This document shows positions 23,389 to 33,828 of a stretch of 64,000 bases of DNA, in pieces. Source of the stretch: Escallonia rubra (Eukaryota > Streptophyta > Magnoliopsida > Escalloniales > Escalloniaceae). The position numbers were made by a program, and so were the translations under genes. The stretch is taken from the NCBI GenBank assembly GCA_033065855.1, contig JAVXUO010001613.1, positions 1 through 64,000 of the forward strand. The letters are read 5' to 3'. The number at the start of each line of letters is the position of its first letter. The first letter of the stretch is position 1. Under the pieces are notes generated by a model. It ran no database searches, was not told the origin of the DNA, and was given only the letters and a program-made list of their open reading frames with translations.

Positions 23389-23560
23389 ATGGTGTCCGAT
23401 ACGTTTCTGACACCTCCGGACACGTGTCAGACACATACCGACACGTGTCTGACACATACCGACACGTGTCCGACGCCTTTGGACACGTGTCCGACACCTC
23501 CGGACACGTGTCCGATGCCCAGCGACACGCACCTCCGGACACATCGGCATACGTTAATTT
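23389..23560. repeat. 20-bp tandem palindromic repeat with CACGTG cores
   Basis: GGACACGTGTC-type palindromes recur at about 20-bp spacing. Five CACGTG cores lie in about 110 bp (around 23422-23508), separated by GACACATACC or GACACCTCC spacers. Confidence 0.85.
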
Positions 23561-23627
23561 GTTTTCTAAATGTCGGACACCGTCGATCAGACGTGGTGTC
23601 CGTGTCTGCGCTAACTAACAGGTATCT

Positions 23628-23865
23628 CAATCCAATTGGGTCCCATCCTCCGTCAACAATCTCAATTCTCAATTCTCAAATGCTCAATGCAATAAAAATT
23701 AACAAAAATCACACATTCAATCCAATTGGGTCCCATCCTCCGTCAACAATCTCAATTCTCAATTCTCAAATGCTCAATGCAATAAAAATTAACAAAAATC
23801 ACACATTCAATCCAATTGGGTCCCATCCTCCGTCAATAATCTCAATATCTCAAATGCTCAATGCA
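23628..23865. repeat. 90-bp tandem repeat, three copies
   Basis: CAATCCAATTGGGTCCCATC begins at 23628, 23718 and 23808. The first two copies are almost identical and the third is diverged and shortened. Confidence 0.9.
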
Positions 23866-24049
23866 CAATCTAAAATCATCAATTAACAACCTAAAATCAT
23901 CAATTCATAATCGCAATTACTTCAAATGCACAGCTAATAACCTAAAATCATCGATCAATAATCACAATTCTAAAACGCACAATTAACAACCTAAAATTAT
24001 CAAACAAATGATCAATGTTCAAATGGGAAAAAAATGTTCAAAATTCACA

Positions 24050-24995
24050 TATCCGATGCGCTTGAATTATTTCAATTTAGGGTTCAATTAGTTTCATTTA
24101 GGGTTCGGTTCGATTAGGGCATTCAATTTAGGGTTCAATTACTTCAATTGAGGGTTCAATTAGGGGGTTCTATTGATTCAATTTAGGGTTCAGTTGATTT
24201 GAGGCATTAAATTTAGGGTTCAATTAGTTCAATTTAGGGTTCGGTTGGATTAGGGCAACCTCAATTTGGGGTTCAATTAGGGTTCGGTTAGATTGGGGCA
24301 ATCAATTTAGGGTTTAATTAGGGGTTCAATTAGTTTAATTTAGGATTCGATTCAATTAGGGCATTCAATTTAGGGTTCAATTATGGGGTTCTATTGATTC
24401 AATTTAGGGTTCGGTTGATTTGAGGCATTCAATTTAGGGTTCAATTAGTTCAATTTAGGGTTCAATTAGTTCAATTTAGGGTTCGGTTGGATAAAGCATT
24501 CAATTTAGGGTTCAATTTGGGTTCGGTTAGATTGGGGCAATCAATTTAGGATTTAATTAGGGGTTCAATTAGTTTAATTTAGGGTTCGATTCAATTAGGG
24601 CATTCAATTTAAGGTTCAATTACTTCAATTTAGGGTTCAATAAGGGAGTTCTATTGATTCAATTTAGGGTTCGGTTGATTTGAGGCATTCAATTTAGGGT
24701 TCAATTAGATTGGGGCAATCAATTTAGGGTTTAATTAGGGGTTCAATTAGTTTAATTTAGGGTTCGATTCAATTAGGTCATTCAATTTAGGATTCAATTA
24801 CTTCAATTTAGGGTTCAATTAGGGGGCTCTATTGATTCAATTTAGGGTTCGGTTGATTTGAGGCATTCAATTTAGGGTTCAATTAGTTCAATTTAGGGTT
24901 CGGTTGGATTAGGGCATTCAATTTAGGGTTCAATTAGGGTTCAGTTAGATTGGGGCAATCAATTTAGGGTTTAATTAGGGGTTCAATTAGACCCG
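24050..24995. repeat. Array of AATTTAGGGTTCAATT units with telomere-like words
   Basis: Dozens of copies of CAATTTAGGGTTCAATTA and GGTTCGGTT variants, organised in a longer unit starting at GGGCATTCAATTTAGGGTTC-like positions near 24117, 24357, 24597 and 24777. Each short unit includes TTTAGGG, the plant telomere heptamer, but the heptamers are not contiguous. Confidence 0.85.
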
Positions 24996-25030
24996 TCGCT
25001 AAAAATCTATTCCGTCGCTAAAAATCTTCA
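24990..25030. repeat. Internal pair of CACTA sub-terminal motifs
   Basis: CCCGTCGCTAAAAATC and TTCCGTCGCTAAAAATC lie at the end of the array, about 860 bp inside the element end and well separated from the main sub-terminal cluster. Confidence 0.7.
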
Positions 25031-25569
25031 TCAAACTATGGCTTAATTAGTAGCTCAGCCACGAGGAGCACACAAAACTCAATGTTTGCCATAACCATGT
25101 CACATAACGTAACTTCCAACTAGGGCAAAAACAACAAACAAAAGCCAATGTTTGCACGCTCGAATTTAATTCTATTCTAAGGAACTTCGCCAAAAAATGA
25201 AATGACTTACGATATCACACAGAGGTCAAGGTTCACTTGCTATGAAATCATATCAGCACAATGCAAAGTCAAGAACGTACATATTGAAGACAGAAGACAA
25301 AGAGACATACATTCGATCCAAAGCTGCCGGAGGTGAGAAGGGTCGTAGGGTGGTCGTCGATGCTCGCCGGAACCGTGGGTGGTCGCGAGTCGCGACTGTC
25401 AAGCACTGTAGTGGGTTGAAATGGCTGTTCACAGGAGCTCGCCGGTGTCGCGGGAGCTCGCCGGTGTCGGGGGAAGTCGCCGGTGTCGCGGGAAACGATG
25501 TCGATGCTCGGGAGAAAGCTGGTGCCCTAATTGAATTGCCTCAATTTGAAATACATCTAATCTTTTTAA

Positions 25570-25870
25570 AGCCTTTACCGACGGAAAATACCGTCGGTAA
25601 AAGTCCGTCGGCAAAACCGAACTTTCACCGACGGGTATTTTTACCGACGGGATTATTCCGTTGTTAAATAGTTTTACCGACGGGTGTGTTCTGTCGGTAA
25701 AAGTCCGTCGGCAAAACCATACTTTCACCGACGGTTATTTTTACGGACGGAATTATTCCGTCGTTAAATAGTTTTACCGACGGACGTTAAGCGACGGGTA
25801 TGTTCCGTCGCTGAAACGACTTTTAGAGACGGAATTTCGTCCGTCGCTAAAAGTCCGTCGCAAATTGAGT
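25570..25870. repeat. CACTA right sub-terminal repeat region
   Basis: Repeats of ACCGACGG / CCGTCGGTAAAA and, nearest the end, GCGACGGG / CCGTCGCTAAAA in both orientations. One longer unit (ACTTTCACCGACGG... to TTAAATAGTTTTACCGACGG) occurs twice, about 93 bp apart. Confidence 0.85.
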
Positions 25871-25884
25871 CTTTTCTTGTAGTG

Positions 25885-25887
25885 AGT
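25885..25887. repeat. 3-bp target-site duplication, right (CACTA)
   Basis: AGT directly after TTTTCTTGTAGTG, matching 15401-15403. Confidence 0.9.
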
Positions 25888-27900
25888 AAATCTACTCAAA
25901 ACACCAACTGCAAAGGCTATATCTGGCCGGGTACATTGCATGATATACATCAAGCTGCCAATAACACTAGAATACTCTAGCTGAGAGACACATTTCCCTT
26001 CATTTGCCCTTAACTTGATAGAAGGGTCATATGGGGTAGTAACCGGGACACAATTCTCGTGATTAAATTTCTTTAAAGTTTTCTCAATATAATGAGACTG
26101 TGATAAAGAAATAGAATCCGAGTATCTTATTATTTTCATTCCCAATATAACATTGGCTTCCCCCATATCCTTCATATCAAACGATGAAGATAGAAATAAT
26201 TTAGTTTCCAACACAATATCTAAATCAGTACCAAAGATTAACATATCATCCACATACAAACATATTATCACACCACGTCCTTTATGAAACTTAGAATAAA
26301 CGCATTTGTCACATTCATTTATTCTAAATCCATTAGAGAGAACGACTTGGTCAAATCGTTCATGCCACTGCTTTGGAGCTTGTTTTAAACCATACAAAGA
26401 TTTGATCAGCTTACAAACCTTTGTTTCTTGGCCCTTTAGTACAAAACCTTCCGGTTGTTCCATGTACACCTCCTCATCTAAAATACCATTTAGAAAAGCA
26501 GTCTTGACGTCCATTTGATGTATAACTAGTTTGTTAATGGACGATAACGCAAACAATAATCTTATAGTGCTAAGTCTAGCTACCGGAGCGTAAGTGTCGA
26601 AATAGTCAATTCCTTCCTTTTGTTTAAAACCCTTGGCTACAAGTCTAGCTTTATACTTATCTACGGATCCGTCTGGCTTAAGCTTTCGCTTAAAGATCCA
26701 TTTGCAGCCTATTGGTTTAAACCCTAGTGGTAAATCAGTCAATACCCAAGTTTGGTTTGACATTATCGACTCCATTTCATCATTTATAGCTTCTTGCCAC
26801 AAGTCAGAATCTCGAGAAGTTATGGCTTCTCGATATGAAAGAGGGTCATGTTCTACATTATACATATGAGAGTAATCATCTTCATTTCTACTTCCCTCAA
26901 CTAAAAATTGGTAGAAATCTGGACCATGGGTTTTCTCAATTCTTGCTCTCTTACTTCTCCTTAGTTCACCTCCTTCCCCCCTTTCCGGAGTAGGGTGAAC
27001 TTGATCCTCATCGACTGTGTTTTCATTTTTCCGATCTCTAGAGAAAGAATTCTCAAAAAATTCTGCATCTCTAGATTCCAAAATAATATTTTGGCTAACG
27101 GATTCCGTTGATTCCATGGTTAAGAATCTATACGCTTTGCTATGTTGAGCATAGCCTATGAAGACACATTCGATTGCCTTTTCTCCCAATTTGGGTCTTT
27201 TTGGATCGGTTAGCCTTACTAACGCCCTACACCCCCACACTTTAAGGTGTCCGAAAGAAGGTTTTCTCTTCTTCCATAACTCATAGGGTGTGACATTAGA
27301 TACCTTGTGGGGTATACGATTAAGTATATATGTGGAAGTCATGAGAGCTTCCCCCCACAAATTCTTAGGCAAATTAGAAGTAAGTAATAAGGTATTAACC
27401 ATTTCTTGCAAGGTCCTATTTTTCCTCTCGGCTACACCATTTTGTTGTGGACTATAAGGAGCTGTAACTTGGTGTATGATACCCCAAGTTTCAAATAGAT
27501 CATCAAAGGAAATATATTCACCTCCCCTATCCGACCGTAAAATTTTAATCTTACGATCTAGTTGATTCTCTACTTCCGCTTTGTAAATTTTAAATTTATC
27601 CAAAGCTTCATCCTTAGTCCTAAGAAGATATGTGTATGTATAACGTGAACAATCATCTATAAATGTAATGAAATATCTTTTACCACCCCTTGTTAGATTA
27701 CCTTCCATTTCACACAAGTCCGAATGTACTAATTCTAATAATTGTGTTTTCCTCTCAACCCCTTTAAAAGGTTTTCTGGCAATTTTAGACTTTATGCAAA
27801 CTGAACATTTCTCTAAACTAGGTGAAGTAATTTGAGGTATTAAACTCAATTTTACCATACTTCTCATGCGTTTATAATTAACATGACCTAGTCTAGAGTG
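25888..27900 (-). pseudogene. Copia pol: integrase and reverse transcriptase
   Basis: The minus-strand frame starts just after an in-frame stop with [12 protein letters not shown], the copia GAG-pre-integrase motif. The zinc-binding CSVCIKSK region is followed by the integrase core with the catalytic triad visible: [14 protein letters not shown] and [11 protein letters not shown]. The reverse transcriptase follows ([36 protein letters not shown], and YVDDML with the catalytic Asp pair). The frame then stays open into CACTA sequence, which is not part of the protein. The natural continuation is the RNase H part at 14813-15403. Confidence 0.93.
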
Positions 27901-29199
27901 TCATAAATTAAAAGGAACAGCAATATAAACAAACTTAGTTTCTTTATTAGCCATAGTAAGCTTGTACAATCCATTGGTTACATAGCCCTTGCCAACATAG
28001 TTCCCTCCCTTAGTCAGAATTACACTATCTGACTCAAACAAAATCTTAAATCCAAACTGATTAAGCATACTAACAGATATAAGATTTTTCCTAACATCGG
28101 GAACAAAAAGCACATCCTTTAAGGTCAGCGTCTTTCCGGAAGAGAGATAGAGCACCACAGTTCCTTTGCCCATGACCTTAGCCGTAGAAGAATTTCCCAT
28201 GCAGAGTTGATATCCCTCCGCAACTGGCTCGAGGTCCTTGAACAGATTTCTGTTTTTAACAATGTGCTTGGTTGCACCGGAGTCAACCCACCACTCTTCA
28301 TCTTCCCCCATCATGTTGGCTTCGGAAACCACTGCAACAAAGTCCTCGTTGTCAACCATATTGGCATGGTCTTTTTTCTGCCTCTTAGCCACTCGGCAAT
28401 CCTTCTTGAAGTGGCCAGTTTTCCCACACTTCCAACAGGCCTTTTTAGGCTTGTCTTGCCGGTTGGTAGAAACAGAAGCTTGACCATCAAGCTTACGCTT
28501 AGTGCCACTAGAGGAGCCATGATCTATCACAAGAGCCTTGGAGGACTTGTTGTCTTCCAACTCAAGCCTATCCAAGTTTCGAGAGTTCTCTTCAACTTGG
28601 ATATACTTGACCAACTCTTGCATGGTCATGGCATCCTTCTTTTGTTTTAACTCCTTACGACAATCTTTCCAAGCTAACGGTAATTTAGAAATTATCGTTG
28701 ACACTTGGAAAGACTCGTCAAGAGAGTGGCCTTCCGAAATAATTAAATTCATAATCATTTGCAGTTCATGAATCTGAGTAATAATTGACTTGCTATTTTC
28801 CATGCGGAAGTCAAACAACTTACTGATTAGGAATTTTTTATTCCCGGCGTCCTCCGTCTTGTACTTGTTGTCGAGATCATCCCAAAGTTCATTTGCGGTG
28901 CTGTTTGCATACTTGATCTCGTACACGTCGTATAAAGTGTCGGACAGCCCTCCCAAAATGTATCCCTTGCAGAAGGTGTCATCCTCCTCCCACCTTTGCT
29001 TTTGCTTCATGGCAGCATGCTTTATTGCTTCGTCTGCAGCTTCATCCACCATAGGCTTTGGAATAGTGAGCACATAGGCAATCTTCAAAGCAGCAATAAA
29101 GAAGTACATCTTGCTCTTCCATCGCCTAAAGAAAGAGCCATCGAACTTAGCCAGCTTTGAGATGTCGTTGGTGACAGGCATCCTTGAAGTATTCTCCAT
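27901..29199 (-). pseudogene. Copia gag and protease part of the polyprotein
   Basis: The ATG at 29199 (MENTSRMPVTN) is the first methionine; a TTG nine bases upstream is in frame. The Gag region includes FRRWKSKMYFF and a retroviral zinc knuckle CWKCGKTGHFKKDC (CX2CX4HX4C). Protease follows with the active-site motif WWVDSGATKHI. The frame ends PFNL then TGA (27901-27903). In the family this point reads LWHxRLGH, so TGA most likely replaces a TGG Trp codon and cuts Gag-protease from integrase-RT. Confidence 0.92.
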
Positions 29200-29207
29200 C
29201 GTAGCCA

Positions 29208-29308
29208 AAATACTGTCTTAAGATTGTTGGAAATAAAGGCAGTATGGAGAATCTGGAGTGAAGATGCCTGAGTCGAATGCGTTGCACTCTTTCCTTAAGA
29301 CAGTATTT
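29208..29308. repeat. Perfect 15-bp inverted repeat across the 5' LTR/interior junction
   Basis: AAATACTGTCTTAAG at 29208-29222 (interior, next to the LTR) is the exact complement of CTTAAGACAGTATTT at 29294-29308 (inside the LTR). In the minus-strand transcript these would form a hairpin with a 71-nt loop covering the LTR end, where the tRNA primer-binding site normally lies. The common copia primer-site word TGGTATCAGAG is not present. Confidence 0.85.
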
Positions 29309-30078
29309 GCTCCCTCATAATCTGCTTAGGGTAGCAGCAAATCTGCCTCCCAAGATAAAACAGGCGAGACACTGTTGATCACAGCAGAATGCAATCAACA
29401 GACAGAAATTTGAGAGAGAGCAAGAGAGAAATTCGAAGTGTCATTTATGATCTGACCATCAGCCTATTTATAGACACCAAAGGGTGCCTAGAACAGGTGC
29501 AAACAGTTGTGGCAGTTAAGTGACTCTGCAGATGTCACTTAACAGTCACAATCTGTAGACACAATATAGAGGTGCAACTTTTGAACGAAAAGGCACCAAT
29601 TGCAGTTGCCATTTCAAAATAAACTGTTTCAGTTCAAGTTGCAGCTCACAAGCTGAATTTGTCGCAAAAGTTAAGGCTGGGCTCGGGGCGAGGGCTCCTA
29701 GCGACGATGCGCACGTGCGAAGTGCGCCTAAAAGCGCCAATAGCGCCTTTACGCCGCCGCCGCCCTCGCCGTCGCCGGCGCCGGCGCGCGCGTGTGCGGT
29801 GCGGTGCACCGCACATGTGCAAGTGCATGACCATGCATACCATGTGTTTCTAGAACAATATGATATGTCACATGGCCATTTAAATACCCTTAACTTTCCC
29901 ATTTCCCAAGCCATGTGGGAACCCACTTCATGATTAGTTTCAACCTTATTAAATGCCAATGTTTGAGAGTTAATATCTCTCAAACCAATCAATCAATTTG
30001 ATTGATTCTTTTTGCAACTTATTCCTTGTAGTACAAACTTTAATAAGGTAATAATCTATTATTGGAAAATTTCCAACA
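29225..30078 (-). repeat. Copia 5' LTR (right), 854 bp
   Basis: Same termini as the left LTR (TGTTGGAAAT...TTTCCAACA). It has one copy of the 141-bp unit that is doubled in the other LTR. It carries the promoter that would drive the minus-strand element. Confidence 0.93.
29464..29473 (-). promoter_or_regulatory. TATA box of the copia LTR
   Basis: CTATAAATAG on the minus strand. Transcription would be expected to start about 30 nt downstream, near 29435, giving roughly 210 nt of R plus U5 before the LTR ends. Confidence 0.55.
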
Positions 30079-30083
30079 GTCTG
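30079..30083. repeat. 5-bp target-site duplication, right (copia)
   Basis: GTCTG, matching 13229-13233. Confidence 0.9.
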
Positions 30084-30764
30084 TGTTGTGTAAGACGCGT
30101 ATAATGGCAGGCATTGGCTATGGCTGCAGCCTGCAGGCTGTTGATGCATGGATTGTTGGGGTAATTTACTCGGAACTGAGGACTTGTAAGTTGTATTTGT
30201 AAACAGGGTGCTGTGAGTTATTAGCAAATACCCTCCACAGCACAACGAATTGAGCCGTGCTTGAACACAAGAACAAATTCCGTGGCACATAAGTGGATCA
30301 TATTTTCTTTTTAAGTTATTCCATAAAATTGCTCATTTTTCAAATTAAGAAATATTATGTACGTCCTTTTACACATTTACCGTTTTTACAATTTTTTGAT
30401 TATATTTCTCTTTCTACATTTAACTCTTCGTCAACTCAATTTCTCTCTCCTGACCCATTTTTTTTTAATTTCATTTTTCTCTCCACATTTAATACTCTAC
30501 TAACCGATTTACTCTCTTCTGGCTCACTTTCTTCTCATCATCTCTCTAAATGGTAGAAGGAGAAACACACAATATATGATTAAAATTCTTAATTTGCATG
30601 CAAAAAAATTTGATCAATTTATGTGGAATGGATGTAGTATATATTTAATAGATATTCAGAAGCTGAATAAAAAAAAGAATTTTTAAAGTGTTTGAGACCC
30701 TTTCATAAACCTCTAATGCCCGTTCGAATCGGGTGAATTTTTTTTTTGGGTACTAGAGAAATTA
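30084..30764. other. Intergenic flank of the copia insertion
   Basis: Host sequence continuing from 13228. It includes a pyrimidine-rich stretch at about 30380-30550 in which TTTCTCTxxACATTTAA words recur loosely. No gene seen. Confidence 0.5.
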
Positions 30765-31130
30765 CTAAATAAGATTACAGTTCTCAGCTCCTTCGGCATC
30801 CTGCTGTAACGGATGTTTCAGCTCAATAAGAGGGTGCTCCATGTATTCAAAGGCTTTATCATGGTTGACTTCAACTCTTGCCAAAAGTCGCACATCGATG
30901 GATGTTTTTGTTGCTCTCATTAGGAATCTGCCATCCATGATTAGGCTGTCGAGATGATGCCATGGATTATCATCTCGTGTTAATAACTCTTTAACCATTG
31001 CATAATCCGTTTTCACCACTGCTTCTGAAAGCCTTTGTCTTCGATTGGTTGAAGTCCTTTGAGAACTCCATGATGCTCACTATTTAGCACATTCCAAATA
31101 GGCAAGTGCCTTAGCTAAGAATCCTCCGAG
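30765..31130 (-). pseudogene. RNase H-like (RVT_3-type) fragment, frameshifted
   Basis: The minus strand carries KTDYAMVKELLTRDDNPWHHLDSLIMDGRFLM, the pattern of plant LINE or RNase H-like proteins (ESD..VV.LL...HPL..LI.DCR.L). Just upstream, in another frame, EHHGVLKGLQ and GFQKQW match the preceding helix of the same domain, and stops occur in between. I read it as an eroded remnant of a retroelement or RNase H-like gene. The recognition is by pattern only. Confidence 0.45.
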
Positions 31131-33480
31131 CCATGTTCCTTCATCATCTCTGATTCATCCTCCAAATCCTCCCGACTTTGCTTCCACCTATATTGATCTT
31201 TATCCCTATTTGCACAAGGTAAGCACCAAAAAATTTAATCCAGGCTCTTTAGTTTTTGCTTCCCTTTGTTCGAATCGGGTGAATGCACCAAGCTTGTTAT
31301 ACTTCATGGTGCAAATCCACTTACCGGTTCAATTAGCCGTTTGCCTAACCACCCGTTCCTAGGCAGCAGGTAGCACCGGTGGACACGTGCACATTTGTTG
31401 TTTTCGCTTCTCTTTCCTACATTTTAGAGATTTTAGGTAATATGGAACGAGTGTCTACCTATAAATTATAGGATTGCTTTAAAGATAAGTCTTTTTTTGT
31501 CATTTTGCATGTTAAACTTACATAATATAAATAAGAATATAATATTTGAGTTCCACTATAGTGATTTGAACTCGAGATTTTCGGTAAAGTAGCAATATAG
31601 TGACATTATTAATTCCTTATCCAAAGTGAAGCTCAAACAATAATAAGTGAAGCTCAAATATCATGTCCGTAAACAAATCAAATTACGCCTCACAATCCAT
31701 TTGCAACCGTGCGTGATGGTGAGATCATTACTCTTGTGATGCTTAAAATGTCATGTGAATGAATAATCAAGTGATGTTTCTTGATATATGCCAATCATTG
31801 GCCCATTTATCTCATTGTGTCTTCACATTCCTTTCATTTTTGTACGTTTGGCCCAATAATTGAACACAGAAACAAATACATTTGAAAACCACGTTATGAA
31901 AAAACATTAACATGAAAGTTATCACAAAATGAAAGTTACCATTTTGTGCATTTTAAAGTTTAGGTAAAACGCTATTTAACCTTCTCTAGATTTTTACAAA
32001 ATGACACAATGACCCTTGATATTTATGTAATGACATAAACATCTCCTTGCTTCTAAAAATTGCATCAATTACCTACCAAAAAAAATCAAAATGCATTTCC
32101 CAACATCGATGTTTTCACATTTACTTATTTGGTTGAAATTAACTTTTTTCCGCTGCAGTTGACCTTATGATAAAATTGTATGTCGAGGTCGAAAATTATT
32201 ACTCACTCGGGATAGTAGTTCATTAAGTTACTCGTAAAACTTTCGACCATTTATTTGTTAAGAGGAAGAAAATTGTACAATCTAAGAAAAACTAAGATAC
32301 ATGCAACACCAGAAAGCCACGCTAATGGGTTTATCTCTTCTGTTCATATTTCTCTTTATTTTCCTAACTCTAACATTAATGATGGAAACAAGTAACAAGA
32401 ATATAGTTGAAAGACATCAGAGGGAAAATATTATTTAAACGTTAACGGATTCACAACTAAGTTGGTTGCTCTCACTATGAAAGTTTTTTTGACTTTTATT
32501 TATAAAATGCTTTATCTAGAATGGGTGTACCACATGTTTCAAAGTTGTACTTGACAAAATCATTTTGATACGAGAAATATCCTTTAGTTTAGATTCGAAT
32601 CTATTGTTTGTTTAGTCTAATACTTTTAATGTTTCTTGCGTTTGTAATAGTAATAGTAATTTACTTATAAAGCACGAGCAAGCGAAAACCATTTTCCTAG
32701 ACAATGATCACCTTACATAGGCACTTTAACTATGTGGGGGAGGATGCTCTATCCGACTAGGTTTGATCCGAGAATCTTTGGACGTGATGGCATCGATGCA
32801 GTATATATAAACTATGAATTAATCACCAAATGACAGGTTTGCGAACATACTGCGAACGCTCTGAGATTTTTAGTCGTGACTCGTTCAATAAAATGATTCA
32901 AAAAAAAATTGTTCATAATGAGTTATTGGCAAATAAATGACGATCAATTTGTAGTCCTGAATTTAAGTACATAACAAGTTTTTGCTACTGCATTAGTTCT
33001 CGCCCATCTCGTACTAAATTAGTCGCAAGCTGCCTCACAAGTTGGGATACGGAGATATCGATTGAAATCGTATGCATAAGATCGTGAACTACAGCTCCAC
33101 GAGGTACCAAAAGGCCCATGTTTGCCACATGGACAACTTGTCCGGAACTTGTCAACCACCTTAGAAACATGGTCCTTTCCCCAAAAAGAAACATAATAAC
33201 AACTGATCTAGTAATATAATCAAACTACTACTGATGTATAAACTTGTTCTTACCACATGTGACAAATCCCGAAAAAAATTGGTGGGAAAATTGAATAAAA
33301 GTAAAATCAAGACCTATACTAATAATAACATTATTAAAAATAATAATCAGAATAAAATTAAACAAAGAACCACATTGACTCTGTACCATAAATAAATATA
33401 AAATACTACGTACTAATTACACAGTGTAAAAGTATAAATAAAGACGACAAAGAAAAAGGTTTCTTTTAAATGCAAATTAC
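31131..33480. other. Intergenic; nothing recognisable
   Basis: AT-rich sequence with no convincing coding potential, tRNA or repeat structure. The minus-strand open stretch at 32985-33194 is too short and isolated to support. Confidence 0.5.
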
Positions 33481-33622
33481 ACAAACGCACGCAGATTAAA
33501 CGAATCCTTGTATGCGTCTAAATCTCTCTGTGGCACCTTCGCCGGGAAGCGACGTCGCCGATTCACACCTTCCCGTGGGTAATCACTGGTTGAACGGAGT
33601 CGCGCCGCTCCGGCGAGCCGAG

Positions 33623-33753
33623 GTAAGGATCACGCGAAACCTTCCTGTAACTACATTCTTTTTGTGAAATCTAGGGTCTCCGTGCTCTTAGGGTTTAGAT
33701 CTGGTGAATGTTTGATTCTTGATGGGGCGTGATCGAGATTTTGTGCTTTCTAG
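33623..33753 (+). other. Probable 5'-UTR intron of the IDM1-like gene
   Basis: CCGAG is followed by GTAAGG at 33623, and TTTCTAG ends at 33753, giving a GT-AG intron of 131 nt between a GC-rich leader (about 33490-33622) and the exon that carries the start codon at 33829. Confidence 0.65.
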
Positions 33754-33828
33754 GTTGGTGAATTTGATCTCAATTTGATTGAATTTATCCGGTTTAGGGG
33801 ATTTTCTTGGGTTAAATTAATGCACGGA

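Larger units (their letters stand above)
15404..25884 (-). mobile_element. CACTA (En/Spm) DNA transposon, 10.5 kb, near complete
   Basis: The ends are a perfect 13-bp inverted repeat: CACTACAAGAAAA on the left and its complement TTTTCTTGTAGTG on the right, flanked by the 3-bp duplication AGT, as expected of CACTA elements. Both ends carry many short sub-terminal repeats (GCGACGGA and CCGACGG, both orientations). On the minus strand it encodes a TNP2-type transposase and a Transposase_24-type protein. A 4.2 kb non-coding arm (about 21,540-25,770) holds several tandem arrays. Both genes carry in-frame stops, so this copy is probably not autonomous, but the ends look mobilisable. Confidence 0.95.
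13234..30078 (-). mobile_element. Ty1/copia LTR retrotransposon split by a nested CACTA element
   Basis: Two LTRs (13234-14244 and 29225-30078), both starting TGTTGGAAAT and ending TTTCCAACA, enclose a minus-strand Gag-Pol region and are flanked by the 5-bp duplication GTCTG. The protein order Gag, protease, integrase, reverse transcriptase, RNase H is the Ty1/copia order. Removing the 10,481-bp CACTA insertion and its duplicated AGT leaves about 6.36 kb, a normal full length. The LTRs differ by few substitutions apart from length changes in the left one, so insertion was fairly recent. The polyprotein is no longer functional: it has an in-frame TGA at 27901-27903 and the CACTA insertion at 15403/25885. 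Confidence 0.95.

Noticed and set aside
23389-23560. CRISPR-like regular spacing of short palindromic repeats
   Set aside because: Spacers are themselves repeats, the context is a plant transposon, and no cas gene exists.
24050-24995. Interstitial telomere tract
   Set aside because: TTTAGGG words are never contiguous; they are part of a longer AATTTAGGGTTCAATT unit.
25242-25667. 141-codon plus-strand ORF
   Set aside because: It runs into CACTA sub-terminal repeats and opposes the element's gene direction; composition is that of a GC-rich leader and repeat translation.
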